Assembly: GCA_036675815.1 (NCBI GenBank)
Contig: JAKFEE010000028.1
Coordinates: 101,072-165,071, forward strand
From: JAKFEE01 sp036675815
Lineage (GTDB): Bacteria; Pseudomonadota; Alphaproteobacteria; Rhodospirillales; Magnetospirillaceae
DNA: 64,000 nucleotides
Direction of reading: 5' to 3'
The translations under genes were made by a program, and so were the position numbers. Below are positions 47,245 through 56,397 of the stretch, piece by piece. The notes under the pieces are model-generated. The model saw only the letters and a list, made by a program, of their open reading frames with translations, had not been told where the DNA came from and made no database searches. How positions within the stretch are numbered: position 1 is the first letter of the stretch; every line of letters starts with the position of its first letter.

Positions 47245-47784
47245 ATGGCCGAAGATCTCGAAGAAGATTTCGACGAAGGCGAGGGTTCCGAGGATTTCGA
47301 TGCGCCGCCCGCGCAGTCTGGCGACAACGGCCGCAAGAAGCTAATCCTGTTCGTTGTTCTGCCGCTGCTCCTGGTCATCGGCGCCGGTGCCGGCGCTTAT
47401 TTCGGCGGTGCCGCCGACCCGCTGCTCAATCTGTTCGGCAACGAGACGGTCGAGCCGGAAGAACAAGTCGCCGCCGGCCCCGCAGTGTTCTACGACTTGC
47501 CCGAAATGCTGGTGAACCTCAACACCGTTGGCCGCAAGCAGAGCTTCCTCAAGATCCGCGTCAGTCTCGAACTGGCCGACCAGCGCGACGTCCAGCGTAT
47601 CGAGCAGGTGATGCCGCGCATCATCGACAACTTCCAAGTCTATCTGCGCGAGCTGCGCATCGAAGACCTGCAGGGGGCATCGGGGATCTACCGCTTGCGC
47701 GAGGAGCTGTTGACGCGGGTCGCCGCCGCGGCCAAACCGGCCCGCATCAACGACGTGCTGTTCAAAGACATTCTGGTTCAATAG
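47245..47784 (+). CDS. fliL: Flagellar basal body-associated protein
   Basis: 179 residues: acidic N-terminus (AEDLEEDFDEGEGSEDFD), one membrane segment (about 35-57, LILFVVLPLLLVIGAGAGAY), periplasmic FliL domain with FYDLPEMLVNLN and the C-terminal ARINDVLFKDILVQ. Surrounds the stators and supports torque. AAGGGGAG precedes ATG 47245. 15 nt before fliM. Confidence 0.94.
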   Translation: MAEDLEEDFDEGEGSEDFDAPPAQSGDNGRKKLILFVVLPLLLVIGAGAGAYFGGAADPLLNLFGNETVEPEEQVAAGPAVFYDLPEMLVNLNTVGRKQSFLKIRVSLELADQRDVQRIEQVMPRIIDNFQVYLRELRIEDLQGASGIYRLREELLTRVAAAAKPARINDVLFKDILVQ

Positions 47785-47799
47785 CGGACCCCGATCGAC

Positions 47800-48963
47800 A
47801 TGGCGCAAGGCCGGACTCCCGAAGACGAAGAGGCCTTGATGGCCGAATGGGCCGCCATGGCCGGCGGTGCCGCGGACGACCAGGCCGGCGAGGAGAACGG
47901 CGACCAGGACGCCATGGCCGCCGAATGGGAGGCCATGCTCGGCGGCGGTGGCGGCGACGGCCTGGGCGGCGGCGACGTCGAGGTGAGCAGCGGCCGCGAA
48001 TCGACCCGCGTCCTCAACCAGGACGAGATCGATGCCCTGCTCGGCTTCGATGACGATCAGGACGACACCGGTGAGCGCTCGGGTATCCAGGCGATGCTCA
48101 ACAGCGCCTTGGTGTCGTACGAGCGCCTGCCCATGCTGGAGGTGGTGTTCGACCGCCTCGTGCGCATGATGTCGACGTCCCTGCGCAACTTCACCTCGGA
48201 CAACGTCGAGGTGTCGTTGGACAACATCACTTCGCTGCGCTTCGGCGATTACCTCAACTCCATTCCGCTGCCGGCGATGCTGGCGGTATTCAAGGCCGAG
48301 GAGTGGGACAACTACGGCCTCATCACCGTCGATTCGTCGCTGATCTACTCGATCGTCGACGTTCTGCTGGGCGGCCGTCGCGGCACCGCCGCCATGCGCA
48401 TCGAGGGCCGCCCCTACACCACCATCGAGCGCAATCTGGTCGAACGCATGATCCATGTCGTGCTGTCGGATCTGTCGGCGGCCTTCGACCCGCTGTCGCC
48501 GGTGACCTTCCGCTTCGATCGGCTGGAGACCAATCCGCGCTTCGCCACCATCTCGCGACCGTCGAACGCCGCCATCGTCGCCAAATTGCGCATCGACATG
48601 GAAGACCGCGGCGGCCGCCTCGAACTGCTCTTGCCCTACGCCACGCTGGAGCCGGTGCGCGAGCTGCTGCTGCAGATGTTCATGGGCGAAAAGTTCGGCC
48701 GCGACTCGATCTGGGAGACCCACCTGGCCGAAGAGCTGTGGATGACGCAGGTCGAGATGAAGGCGGTTCTGGACCAGCAGGCGATGTCCTTGCGCGACGT
48801 GCTCAAGCTCAAGGTCGGCTCGAAGGTGATGCTGAACGCCACCCCTGAGTCGAGCGTCATCTTGCGTTGTGGCGAGGTGCCGATGTTCGAGGGCCAGATG
48901 GGGCGCCTGGGCAACCACATCGCCATCCGCGTCGGCGACAAGATCAAAAAAGAGAAGGCGTAA
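47800..48963 (+). CDS. fliM: Flagellar motor switch protein FliM with extended N-terminus
   Basis: 387 residues. The CheY-binding peptide VLNQDEIDALLGF, normally at the very N-terminus, is at 71-83 here behind a Gly/Asp/Glu-rich leader with two copies of AEW-x-AM-x-GG (15-23 and 41-49). The middle domain (FRFDRLETNPRFATISRPSNA; ELLLPYATLEPVRELLLQMF) and C-terminal FliN-like domain (LDQQAMSLRDVLKLKVG) are standard. The last base is shared with the next gene (TAATG). Confidence 0.95.
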   Translation: MAQGRTPEDEEALMAEWAAMAGGAADDQAGEENGDQDAMAAEWEAMLGGGGGDGLGGGDVEVSSGRESTRVLNQDEIDALLGFDDDQDDTGERSGIQAMLNSALVSYERLPMLEVVFDRLVRMMSTSLRNFTSDNVEVSLDNITSLRFGDYLNSIPLPAMLAVFKAEEWDNYGLITVDSSLIYSIVDVLLGGRRGTAAMRIEGRPYTTIERNLVERMIHVVLSDLSAAFDPLSPVTFRFDRLETNPRFATISRPSNAAIVAKLRIDMEDRGGRLELLLPYATLEPVRELLLQMFMGEKFGRDSIWETHLAEELWMTQVEMKAVLDQQAMSLRDVLKLKVGSKVMLNATPESSVILRCGEVPMFEGQMGRLGNHIAIRVGDKIKKEKA

Positions 48964-49424
48964 TGGACTATTACCGCTTGGTTCTCGACATCATCATCGC
49001 CTCGCTTCTGGTGGCGACCATCATCTACGCGACGATGTTGAACAAGCGCCTCAATTCCCTGCGCAAGAACCGCGAGGACATGGCCAAACTGATCAGCCAG
49101 TTCAACGAGGCGACGGTGCGGGCCGAATCGAGCATCCCCAAGCTGCGCAAGGCCGCCGACGAGGCCGGGCAGACCCTGCAGGAACGGGTGGAGAAGGCGC
49201 AAAGCCTGCGTGACGACCTGGCGTTCATGATCGAGCGGGCCGACACCAGCGCCAATCGCCTCGAGCAGGCCGTGCGCACCAGCCGCAACGACAGCAAGCC
49301 CAATCTTGCGACACGCCCTGCCCCGCCGCCGATTGCCGCGCCCGCCCTGTCCGTGGAAAGCGACGACGGCGAGCGTTCCGAGGCCGAGCGCGACCTGCTG
49401 CGCGCCCTGCAATCGCTGCGTTGA
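48963..49424 (+). CDS. DUF6468 protein of the flagellar operon
   Basis: 153 residues: one N-terminal membrane segment (about 5-25), a long coiled coil (about 28-115, NKRLNSLRKNREDMAKLISQ), then a Pro/Ala linker and a conserved tail SEAERDLLRALQSLR. Sits between fliM and motE, as in other Rhodospirillales. Function unknown; a membrane-anchored motor accessory is a fair guess. TAATG junction with fliM. Confidence 0.8.
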   Translation: MDYYRLVLDIIIASLLVATIIYATMLNKRLNSLRKNREDMAKLISQFNEATVRAESSIPKLRKAADEAGQTLQERVEKAQSLRDDLAFMIERADTSANRLEQAVRTSRNDSKPNLATRPAPPPIAAPALSVESDDGERSEAERDLLRALQSLR

Positions 49425-49435
49425 GCGCCGCCGTG

Positions 49436-50086
49436 ATGCCACAGTTCCGTCTGCTCCCCGTCACCATCTTCGTCGCGTCGCTGATGTTCGCGGTCCGCGC
49501 GAACGACATCTGGCGTGGCTTCATGACCATCGAGATCGGTTCGGCCGCGGTCGCACAGTCGGACGACCGGCCGCAACCGCCCACCCCGGGCACCGCCGAG
49601 CTGCCGAAAACGCCGCCGCCGTCGACGCCACCGGCCGAGGCAGGCGACGGCCCGGCGGGTACGTTCAGCGCCAGCGAAGTCGAGGTGCTGAAGAAATTGT
49701 CGCAACGACGCGAAGAACTGGAGCAACGCTCGCGCGAATTGGACATGCGCGAAGGGCTGCTCAAGGCGGCCGAGACCCGCATCGACAAAAAGGTCGACCA
49801 GTTGAAGGAGCTTCAGGCATCGATCGACGGCCTGCTCAAGAAACACGACGCGCAAGAAGAAGCCAAAATGGCGAGTTTGGTGAAAATCTACGAAAACATG
49901 AAACCGAAGGACGCGGCGCGCATTTTCGAGCAGCTCGACATGCGCATTCTTCTCGATGTCATCGAACGCATGTCCGAGCGCCGGATCGCACCGATCATGG
50001 CCGAAATGGACCCAATCAAAGCCAAGTCGGTGACGGCTGAAATGGCAAACAGGCGGCAGTTGCCCCAGCCGGGAAGTGAAGGCTGA
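49436..50086 (+). CDS. motE: MotE-like flagellar protein (MgtE N-domain)
   Basis: About 216 residues. Signal-anchor at the N-terminus (LLPVTIFVASLMFAV), a Pro-rich linker, coiled coil (about 80-140), then the MgtE/FliG-like domain KIYENMKPKDAARIFEQLD and IAPIMAEMDP. In Sinorhizobium MotE is a periplasmic chaperone for MotC. Possible starts are TTG 49421, GTG 49433 and ATG 49436, none with a clear ribosome binding site; ATG is given. Confidence 0.82.
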   Translation: MPQFRLLPVTIFVASLMFAVRANDIWRGFMTIEIGSAAVAQSDDRPQPPTPGTAELPKTPPPSTPPAEAGDGPAGTFSASEVEVLKKLSQRREELEQRSRELDMREGLLKAAETRIDKKVDQLKELQASIDGLLKKHDAQEEAKMASLVKIYENMKPKDAARIFEQLDMRILLDVIERMSERRIAPIMAEMDPIKAKSVTAEMANRRQLPQPGSEG

Positions 50087-50193
50087 GCACTGAAACGGCT
50101 TGCGCCCTACTGGTGGTCTAATTTAACTAGATGTCGCAGCAGTAGTTTGCCTCAATGAGCGTATATCGCGGCAGCCGTGTTAGGGAGTGACGA

Positions 50194-50580
50194 ATGGCAG
50201 TCGATAAAAGCATGCAAGTGTTGATCGTCGACGACTACAAGACGATGCTGAGGATCATCCGCAACCTGCTGCGCCAGCTCGGATTCGAAAACGTCGACGA
50301 GGCGACCGACGGCAGCATGGCGTTGCAGATGTTGCGTGCCGGCAGCTATGGCCTGGTCATTTCCGACTGGAACATGGAGCCGATGACCGGATTGCAGCTC
50401 CTGCGCGAAGTTCGCGCCGACGCCAAGCTGAAGCCGACGCCGTTCATCATGGTGACGGCCGAATCCAAGTCCGAGAACGTGATCGCCGCCAAGGAGGCCG
50501 GTGTCTCCAACTACATCGTCAAGCCATTCAATGCCGAAACGTTGAAGGCGAAGATGGTGAGCGTGCTGGGTGAGTTCTAA
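50194..50580 (+). CDS. cheY: Chemotaxis response regulator CheY
   Basis: 128-residue single REC domain. Acidic pair in LIVDDYKTML, phospho-acceptor Asp in LVISDWNMEPMTG (about residue 57), Thr in MVTAESK and Lys in NYIVKPFNAETL. DWNMEPMTGLQLL and the length are typical of true motor-binding CheY. Paired with cheZ 21 nt downstream. 107 nt separate it from motE, enough for its own promoter. Confidence 0.95.
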   Translation: MAVDKSMQVLIVDDYKTMLRIIRNLLRQLGFENVDEATDGSMALQMLRAGSYGLVISDWNMEPMTGLQLLREVRADAKLKPTPFIMVTAESKSENVIAAKEAGVSNYIVKPFNAETLKAKMVSVLGEF

Positions 50581-50601
50581 GCCCGCAGGGGGAGCCGCAC
50601 C

Positions 50602-51258
50602 ATGTCGGCAGGCAACACGCACGGCAGCCGCACCTCGCCCCGCGATACGCAACCGCAGGTGACGGAGCCTGCCGTTCGGGTGCATCGGATGGCCGATGTC
50701 GTGCAGAACCTGCTCACCAACCTTTCCGCCGGCCACAAGAACGACGCGAGCCTCTACCGCGAGCTCGAGGCGCTGGCCGGCTTCATCCAGGCTGCCCGGC
50801 GGGACATCGCCGCATTACGCCCGAAAGACATCAAGAGGCAATACATCGCCAGCGCCACCGACGAGCTCGACGCCATCGTCGGTGCCACCGAAGCTGCCAC
50901 CAACGACATCCTGGATGCGGCCGAACAGATCGAACCGATGCTGGGCGCGCTGCCTCGCGACACCGCAGACCGCCTGATCGAGATCACCACCCAGATCTAC
51001 GAGGCCTGCAATTTTCAGGACATAACCGGCCAGCGTGTCACCAAGGTGGTCGACGCCCTCAAGCACATCGAACAGCGGATCGGCGCCCTGGTGGCGGCGT
51101 TCGAACCCGAGTGGGACCACGAGCGCGAGGGCGCGCCGGCAGCGCCCCCCGGGACCGGCCGGCGCCTTGATGATGCGGATCTTCTCAACGGGCCGCAATT
51201 GCCGCACGTCGCCTCAAATCAGGACGAGGTCGACGCACTGCTGGCCAGCTCCGATTGA
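50602..51258 (+). CDS. cheZ: CheY-P phosphatase CheZ
   Basis: 218 residues, helical. The catalytic motif IYEACNFQDITGQRVTKVV carries the Asp and Gln that attack CheY-P. The C-terminus NQDEVDALLASS is the CheY-anchoring peptide and nearly repeats the FliM peptide. A long N-terminal region (about 1-30) is unordered. A short stop overlap links it to the next gene. CheZ occurs in only part of the alphaproteobacteria. Confidence 0.9.
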   Translation: MSAGNTHGSRTSPRDTQPQVTEPAVRVHRMADVVQNLLTNLSAGHKNDASLYRELEALAGFIQAARRDIAALRPKDIKRQYIASATDELDAIVGATEAATNDILDAAEQIEPMLGALPRDTADRLIEITTQIYEACNFQDITGQRVTKVVDALKHIEQRIGALVAAFEPEWDHEREGAPAAPPGTGRRLDDADLLNGPQLPHVASNQDEVDALLASSD

Positions 51259-51299
51259 CCGACGCGGTCGAACGCGGCACGCCCCGAGCGTTGGAACGG

Positions 51300-51962
51300 A
51301 TGAAGGTCGAAGGCGTGCACCACCACATCCCGAGGCCGGCGGGCTTCGGCTGGGTCGTCACCTTCGCCGACCTGATCTGTCTGCTGCTGGCGTTCTTCGT
51401 CATGCTGTTCAGCCTGTCCACCATCAATGAAACGCGCACCAAGGCCGCCATCGACAGCGTCAGCCAAGCATTCGCCACGGGCGGCGCCAAAGGCGCGGGC
51501 GAACCTTTCACCGGCAGCGATGGCGAGGCGTTGGCGGCACGCGATCTCGAGGTCGAGTTGGCCCGCGTGTTCGCCGCCGCCATCCCGGCGGCCGAGATCA
51601 GCACGCCCCGACCGGGCCGGCTGATGCAGGTCGCGTTCCACGCCGAAGAGCTTTTCCTGCCGGGGACCGCCGAATTGCGAAGCGGCCAGACCGCCCTCCT
51701 CGACCGTGTGGTGGCGGCGGTGAGCCGCCCGCCCCCGGGGCTGCAGATCGAAATGGAGGTCACCATCGGCACGCGGCCCCACCTATCGGCATCAGGTGCC
51801 GAAGCGGTGGCGGTGGCGCGGGCCGGCGGCCTCGCGCGCGGGCTGCTCGCCCGCGGGCTGCGCGAGGACGCCATCCGGGCAGGCTTGGACATGGGCGATG
51901 CCGAGCACGTAAGGTTGAGCTTCCATCTTATCGGTGACCAGCCCTCAGCCCGGCCACGATGA
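51300..51962 (+). CDS. MotB-like flagellar stator protein, first of two
   Basis: About 220 residues. One membrane helix with the stator signature FADLICLLLAFFVMLFSLST (Asp aligned to the proton-carrying Asp32 of MotB), then a plug-like region and an OmpA-like periplasmic fold, weakly conserved (FLPGTAELRSGQ, ARAGGLARGLLARG). ATG 51300 is taken; a TTG at 51255 overlapping the cheZ stop is possible. No motA is next to it. Could be a peptidoglycan-anchored stator or an accessory MotC-like protein. Confidence 0.75.
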   Translation: MKVEGVHHHIPRPAGFGWVVTFADLICLLLAFFVMLFSLSTINETRTKAAIDSVSQAFATGGAKGAGEPFTGSDGEALAARDLEVELARVFAAAIPAAEISTPRPGRLMQVAFHAEELFLPGTAELRSGQTALLDRVVAAVSRPPPGLQIEMEVTIGTRPHLSASGAEAVAVARAGGLARGLLARGLREDAIRAGLDMGDAEHVRLSFHLIGDQPSARPR

Positions 51963-51963
51963 C

Positions 51964-52581
51964 ATGAACACCACCGGCAAGCGCCAGCAACAGCGCAACA
52001 TATGGATAATATCCTTTGCCGACCTGAGCTGTTTGCTTCTGGCCTTTTTCGTCCTGCTGTATTCGATGTCGACGCTGGACAGCGGCGCGTGGCCGAGCGT
52101 ATCGGCGGCGTTGTCGCAGCAGCGCGACATCACCACCGCGCCGCCGGCCACCGTCGCCACCGCCCGCTACAACATCGCGTCGGCTATCCGCGCACGCGCC
52201 ATCAACCTCGACTACCTGCACGCCGTGCTGCGCGACATCCTGGCCGCCAATGCCGCACTCGCCTCGGCGCAACTGGAATTACGGGCCGACCGGCTGGTGA
52301 TCCGGCTGCCCGTTGACAGCCTGTTCGCATCGCACAGCGCCAAGATCGGCGCGCGTGCCGAGACGGCGGTGTTCGCCCTGGGCGGCGTGCTCGGCAACAT
52401 CACCAATCCAATTGCCGTGGTCGCCGATGCCGGTTCGGAGTGGGAGCTCGCCGTGGCCCGCGCCGCGGCGTTCGCCGATGTCCTGTCGCGCAGCGGCTAC
52501 ACCCGTGACATCACCGCCCTCGGCGCCGCCGGCGCCACCAACGGCGTCACCGTGCACATTCTCGCCGGGGGTGGCGGATGA
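51964..52581 (+). CDS. MotB-like flagellar stator protein, second of two
   Basis: 205 residues. Same layout as its neighbour: FADLSCLLLAFFVLLYSMST membrane helix with the key Asp, then a periplasmic domain with LVIRLPVDSLFASHSAKIG and LAVARAAAFADVLSRSGY, an OmpA-like trace. Starts 1 nt after the previous stop and overlaps the TPR gene by 4 nt, so the three are coupled. Confidence 0.75.
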   Translation: MNTTGKRQQQRNIWIISFADLSCLLLAFFVLLYSMSTLDSGAWPSVSAALSQQRDITTAPPATVATARYNIASAIRARAINLDYLHAVLRDILAANAALASAQLELRADRLVIRLPVDSLFASHSAKIGARAETAVFALGGVLGNITNPIAVVADAGSEWELAVARAAAFADVLSRSGYTRDITALGAAGATNGVTVHILAGGGG

Positions 52582-55500
52582 GCTTGCTTCGCCTGGCCGT
52601 CGCCCTCGCCGCGCTGTTGTTGCCCCTGTCCCTTGCATCGGCGAAGGAATCGCCGCGGGCCGCCATCCATGACGGCTTCGGCCGCATGGTCTTCGACTGG
52701 CCGAGGCCGGTCGTGCATTCGGCGGAGGCCACCGACGGCGCCCTCACCGTCCGCTTCGACCAGCCGGTAGCGGGGGATCCGCGCAAGATTCTTCGGCCCC
52801 TGGCCCAGTACCTCCGCCAGGTCGATGTGAGCGCCGATCGCAAGACCCTGACCTTTGCCCTGGCGCGCCCCGTGCAGGTGAGGACCTTCCTTGCGGGAAC
52901 ATCGGTCGTCGTCGATCTGCTGGCCAACCCTGGCGCGAAGGCGGCGGCCGCACCCGCACCCGCCCCCACTCCGGTCGTGCCCAACGTTGCGGTGCGCGGC
53001 AGCAGCCATAGCGGGTTTCACCGCTTGGTCGTCAGCTGGCCGCGAAAGGTGAGCTACACCGTCGAGCGATTGAACGAGTCGCAGGTCGCCGTCCGCTTCG
53101 CCGCGCCTGGCCAACTCGACCGATCGGCCCTGCACGCGGCCCTTCCCGATGGCTCGGCCGCAGACCTCGACGAGCGACCGTCGGCAACGACGCTGACCCT
53201 GACCACCCCGGCGGGGGTGCGGCTGCGCCATAACCGCCGCGGCCGGGATGTCATCTTGGATCTGCTCCAACCGGCCGAAAGCCCGAAACCGGCCTCCACA
53301 CCGCCCACGCCGCCGCCGCCCTCTCCGCCCGGAGCTGCCAAGCCAGCTCCGACGGTCGCATCGCCCAACACGGTGCCATCATCTGCGCCCGAAGCTGCCC
53401 CGCCGACCCCGGCAGTTGCGCCGGTCGCAGCGCCGGCCGTCGCTGAGGCAGACGCGCGGGCCGTCGTACCGATGCCCGCCGACGACAAGACATACACCCT
53501 GTCCTTCCCGATGACCGAGCCGGCGGCAGCGGCCGTGTTTCGTCGCGCCGGCTGGCTGTGGGTAGTGTTCGACCGGCCCGTCAAGGTCGACCTCGACGCG
53601 ATGCGCCGCGGCGCCGGTGAAGCCGTGGCCCACGTCGAGCAGCTGCCCAACGCCGGACTCACGATCCTGCGCATGATCACGTCGCCCGACTACAATCCGT
53701 CGCTGCGCCGCAACGGCCTGGCGTGGATGGTCGACCTCGCCCGCCAACCGATGCGTCCGGAGACCCCCATCGAGGTGCGCAAAAGCCTCGCGGATGGCCG
53801 TCTCGGGTTGTTCCTGCCCGTGGCCGAGGGGGGATCGGTGTTCAAGGTCCTGGACCCCGAGGTGGGCGACGAGTTGATCATCGTCCCCGTGACGCCTCTG
53901 GGCAGTGGCGTCTATCCCGGCACCGAGTTGGCCGAGGTCGAGGTGCCGCCGACGGCGCAAGGCATCGTCGTGATCCCGCGCGCCGACGGCTTGGCCGTCG
54001 ATTCTTCCCGCACCGGCGTCGCCGTCACTGTCCCCGGTGGACTGAGCATCGGCGCCGGCCTGGGCGATGCCGTCTTCGCCGGAGGCCAAACCGGCAGCAG
54101 CGGCGCCCTCGACATCGCCGCATGGGTGCGCACGCCCCGCCAATTCCGGATCGACGCCGCGGGGATCAACCAGAGCCTCGGCGAGTTGCCCCGCGGCAAT
54201 CGAAATCCCCTGCGCCTGCAGCTGGCACGCCTGATGCTCGCCAATGGCCACCACCCCGAAACGCTGTCGATCCTGCGAGTCATGCAGGACGACGAGCCCT
54301 CGCTCGCCGACGCCGCCGCTTTTCGCGCCCTGCGCGGCGCCGCCCGGGTCCTGATGCATCGCCCGGAGCAGGCGATCGACGATTTCTCGCACCAGGACCT
54401 GCTGGCCGACCCGACGGTGGCGCCGTGGCGAGCCGCGGCCCTCGCCGCCATGGGCGATGCGGCCGCCCAGGCGCCGACCTTCGAGACTGCCTTGCCGCTC
54501 ATCGCCAAGTATCCACCCTCCCTCCAACGACGCCTCGGCTTCGCCGCGGCAGAGTCGCTGATCGCCGCCGGCGCCGAGAAGCCGGCGGCCAAGGCCTTGG
54601 CCCTGCTGGAAGAACAGCGGCTGACACGTTCGCAGACCGACAGTCTGGCTTTCTACCGGGGGGCCTACGAGGAACTGGCCGGCAATTTCGGCGAAGCGAT
54701 CCGCCAATGGGAACAGGCCGAAGCCGGCAACAATCGCCTGTTCCGTGCCCGTGCCGCCTGGGCGCGCACCCTCATCGAGCTGAGGACAGGCGCCATTACG
54801 GGCGCACAAGCCGTGGAGCGCCTGAACCGGCTGCGGTTTGCCTGGCGCGGCGACGACTTCGAGTTCAACCTGCTGAAGCGCCTGGGCACCCTGCAGATCG
54901 ACCTCGGCAATTTCGCCCAGGGCTTGCGCACGCTCCGTCAGCTGGTCGCCAATTTCGGCCAGCACGAGGACGTTCAGGAGGTGACGCGGGCCATGGCCGA
55001 TGCGTTCGAGAGCCTCTTCCTCGACGGCCAGGCCGATGCGCTGCCCCCGATCGCGGCGATCGCGCTGTTCGACGAGTTTCGCGAGTTGACCCCGGCCGGC
55101 GACAAGGGCGAAGAGATGATTCGCCGCCTGGCCGACCGGCTGGTCGCGGTCGACCTTCTCGACCGCGCCGCCGAGTTGCTGAAGCATCAGGTGGACTACC
55201 GCCTGAGCGGTGTCGCCAAGGCGCGTGTGGCGGCGCAACTGGCACTGGTGCAGTTGCTGAACCACCAGCCGGCGGCCGCGCTACAGGCCATCGACGGCAG
55301 CGACGCCCCGGATCTTCCCGCCGAGCTGCAGCAGCAGCGGCGGCACTTGGCGGCCCAGGCGCTGAGCGATCTCGACCGCGGCCCCGAGGCGATCGCGCGG
55401 CTGGCGGGCGATCGCAGCGCCAATGCAAACCTGCTTCGCGCCGAGATGGAATGGCGGCAACGGAATTGGACGGCAGCGGCACGCGCCTTCGCCCAGCTGG

Positions 55501-55805
55501 TGGTGGCACCCGTGGCGGGCAAACCGCTCGATGCCGGCAGCGCCCGTTTCGTGCTGCATTGGGCGACGGCGCTGACCCTCGCCGACGACGAGCCAGGCGT
55601 CAGCCGCCTGCGCGACGACTACGGGGCGCTGATGGCCGCGACGCCCTACGCCGGCGCCTTCACGCTGCTGACCAGCAACGGCGGTCGCGGTGCGCCCGAT
55701 TACCGCAAGGTTGCGGACAAGATCGAGGTGGCCGAGAAGTTCCAGGCGTTCATGGCGGCCTATCGCCAGCGCCTCCGCAGCGAAGGCTTGAGCGCGATCA
55801 ACTGA
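52578..55805 (+). CDS. Large periplasmic TPR protein of the flagellar locus
   Basis: 1075 residues. Sec signal (LLRLAVALAALLLPLSLASA), an N-terminal beta-rich region with three AMIN-like units (DGFGRMVFDWPRP, SGFHRLVVSWPRKVSY, RRAGWLWVVFDRPV) separated by a Pro/Ala-rich linker near 240-300, then a helical TPR-like half from about 530 to the end. It starts inside the motB-like stop codon. AMIN domains often bind peptidoglycan or outer membrane partners. Function not established; it may act like the FlgT/MotY-type stator ring proteins, which is a guess. Confidence 0.72.
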   Translation: MSLLRLAVALAALLLPLSLASAKESPRAAIHDGFGRMVFDWPRPVVHSAEATDGALTVRFDQPVAGDPRKILRPLAQYLRQVDVSADRKTLTFALARPVQVRTFLAGTSVVVDLLANPGAKAAAAPAPAPTPVVPNVAVRGSSHSGFHRLVVSWPRKVSYTVERLNESQVAVRFAAPGQLDRSALHAALPDGSAADLDERPSATTLTLTTPAGVRLRHNRRGRDVILDLLQPAESPKPASTPPTPPPPSPPGAAKPAPTVASPNTVPSSAPEAAPPTPAVAPVAAPAVAEADARAVVPMPADDKTYTLSFPMTEPAAAAVFRRAGWLWVVFDRPVKVDLDAMRRGAGEAVAHVEQLPNAGLTILRMITSPDYNPSLRRNGLAWMVDLARQPMRPETPIEVRKSLADGRLGLFLPVAEGGSVFKVLDPEVGDELIIVPVTPLGSGVYPGTELAEVEVPPTAQGIVVIPRADGLAVDSSRTGVAVTVPGGLSIGAGLGDAVFAGGQTGSSGALDIAAWVRTPRQFRIDAAGINQSLGELPRGNRNPLRLQLARLMLANGHHPETLSILRVMQDDEPSLADAAAFRALRGAARVLMHRPEQAIDDFSHQDLLADPTVAPWRAAALAAMGDAAAQAPTFETALPLIAKYPPSLQRRLGFAAAESLIAAGAEKPAAKALALLEEQRLTRSQTDSLAFYRGAYEELAGNFGEAIRQWEQAEAGNNRLFRARAAWARTLIELRTGAITGAQAVERLNRLRFAWRGDDFEFNLLKRLGTLQIDLGNFAQGLRTLRQLVANFGQHEDVQEVTRAMADAFESLFLDGQADALPPIAAIALFDEFRELTPAGDKGEEMIRRLADRLVAVDLLDRAAELLKHQVDYRLSGVAKARVAAQLALVQLLNHQPAAALQAIDGSDAPDLPAELQQQRRHLAAQALSDLDRGPEAIARLAGDRSANANLLRAEMEWRQRNWTAAARAFAQLVVAPVAGKPLDAGSARFVLHWATALTLADDEPGVSRLRDDYGALMAATPYAGAFTLLTSNGGRGAPDYRKVADKIEVAEKFQAFMAAYRQRLRSEGLSAIN

Positions 55806-55917
55806 CGATGGATTGACGGGGCACAGGGGGATTTTTGCCTTGCATTCCCCGGCCAAATCAGCGAAACCCGCCGCTCATTCCTTTACTGGTCCTTCTGCTG
55901 GTTAGGAGGTGGGAGCC

Positions 55918-56397
55918 TTGAGCATCTCTCTTACCGCCAAACTGGGGACGGACTCGGGTGCCAATCCGAGAACAACCCAAAACGGCACTGACGATCCGGT
56001 CGCGCAGTCGGCGGCCGGCAACGGCAAGGATTACTTCGTCGAGCGCAACGGCGTCCGCTTCGCCGGAACGCACTTGCTGATCGACCTGTGGGGCGCCGAC
56101 AGGCTGGACGAACTCACCACCATCGAGGCGGCGCTGCGGGAATGCGCCGAGGCGGCGGGGGCCACCATCCTGCACTGCCACCTGCATCATTTTTCGCCCA
56201 ACGGCGGTGTCTCGGGCGTGCTGGTGCTGGCCGAATCGCACATCAGCATCCACACCTGGCCCGAGCGCGGCTATGCGGCGCTGGACGTGTTCATGTGCGG
56301 CGCCTGCGATCCGTTCCAATCCATCCCGGTGCTGAAGCGCGTGTTCACGCCGCAGCACATCACCCTTGGCGAGCAGCGGCGGGGACTGGTGCCATGA
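55918..56397 (+). CDS. speD: S-adenosylmethionine decarboxylase proenzyme
   Basis: 159 residues, SpeH-type prokaryotic enzyme. It self-cleaves at LAESHISIHTWPE: Glu106-Ser107 gives the pyruvoyl group, His on the next position. The ATG-less start is read as TTG 55918, 7 nt after a perfect AGGAGGT; a GTG at 55909 lies inside that same Shine-Dalgarno and is less likely. Supplies decarboxylated SAM to speE, whose ATG overlaps its stop. Confidence 0.92.
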   Translation: MSISLTAKLGTDSGANPRTTQNGTDDPVAQSAAGNGKDYFVERNGVRFAGTHLLIDLWGADRLDELTTIEAALRECAEAAGATILHCHLHHFSPNGGVSGVLVLAESHISIHTWPERGYAALDVFMCGACDPFQSIPVLKRVFTPQHITLGEQRRGLVP

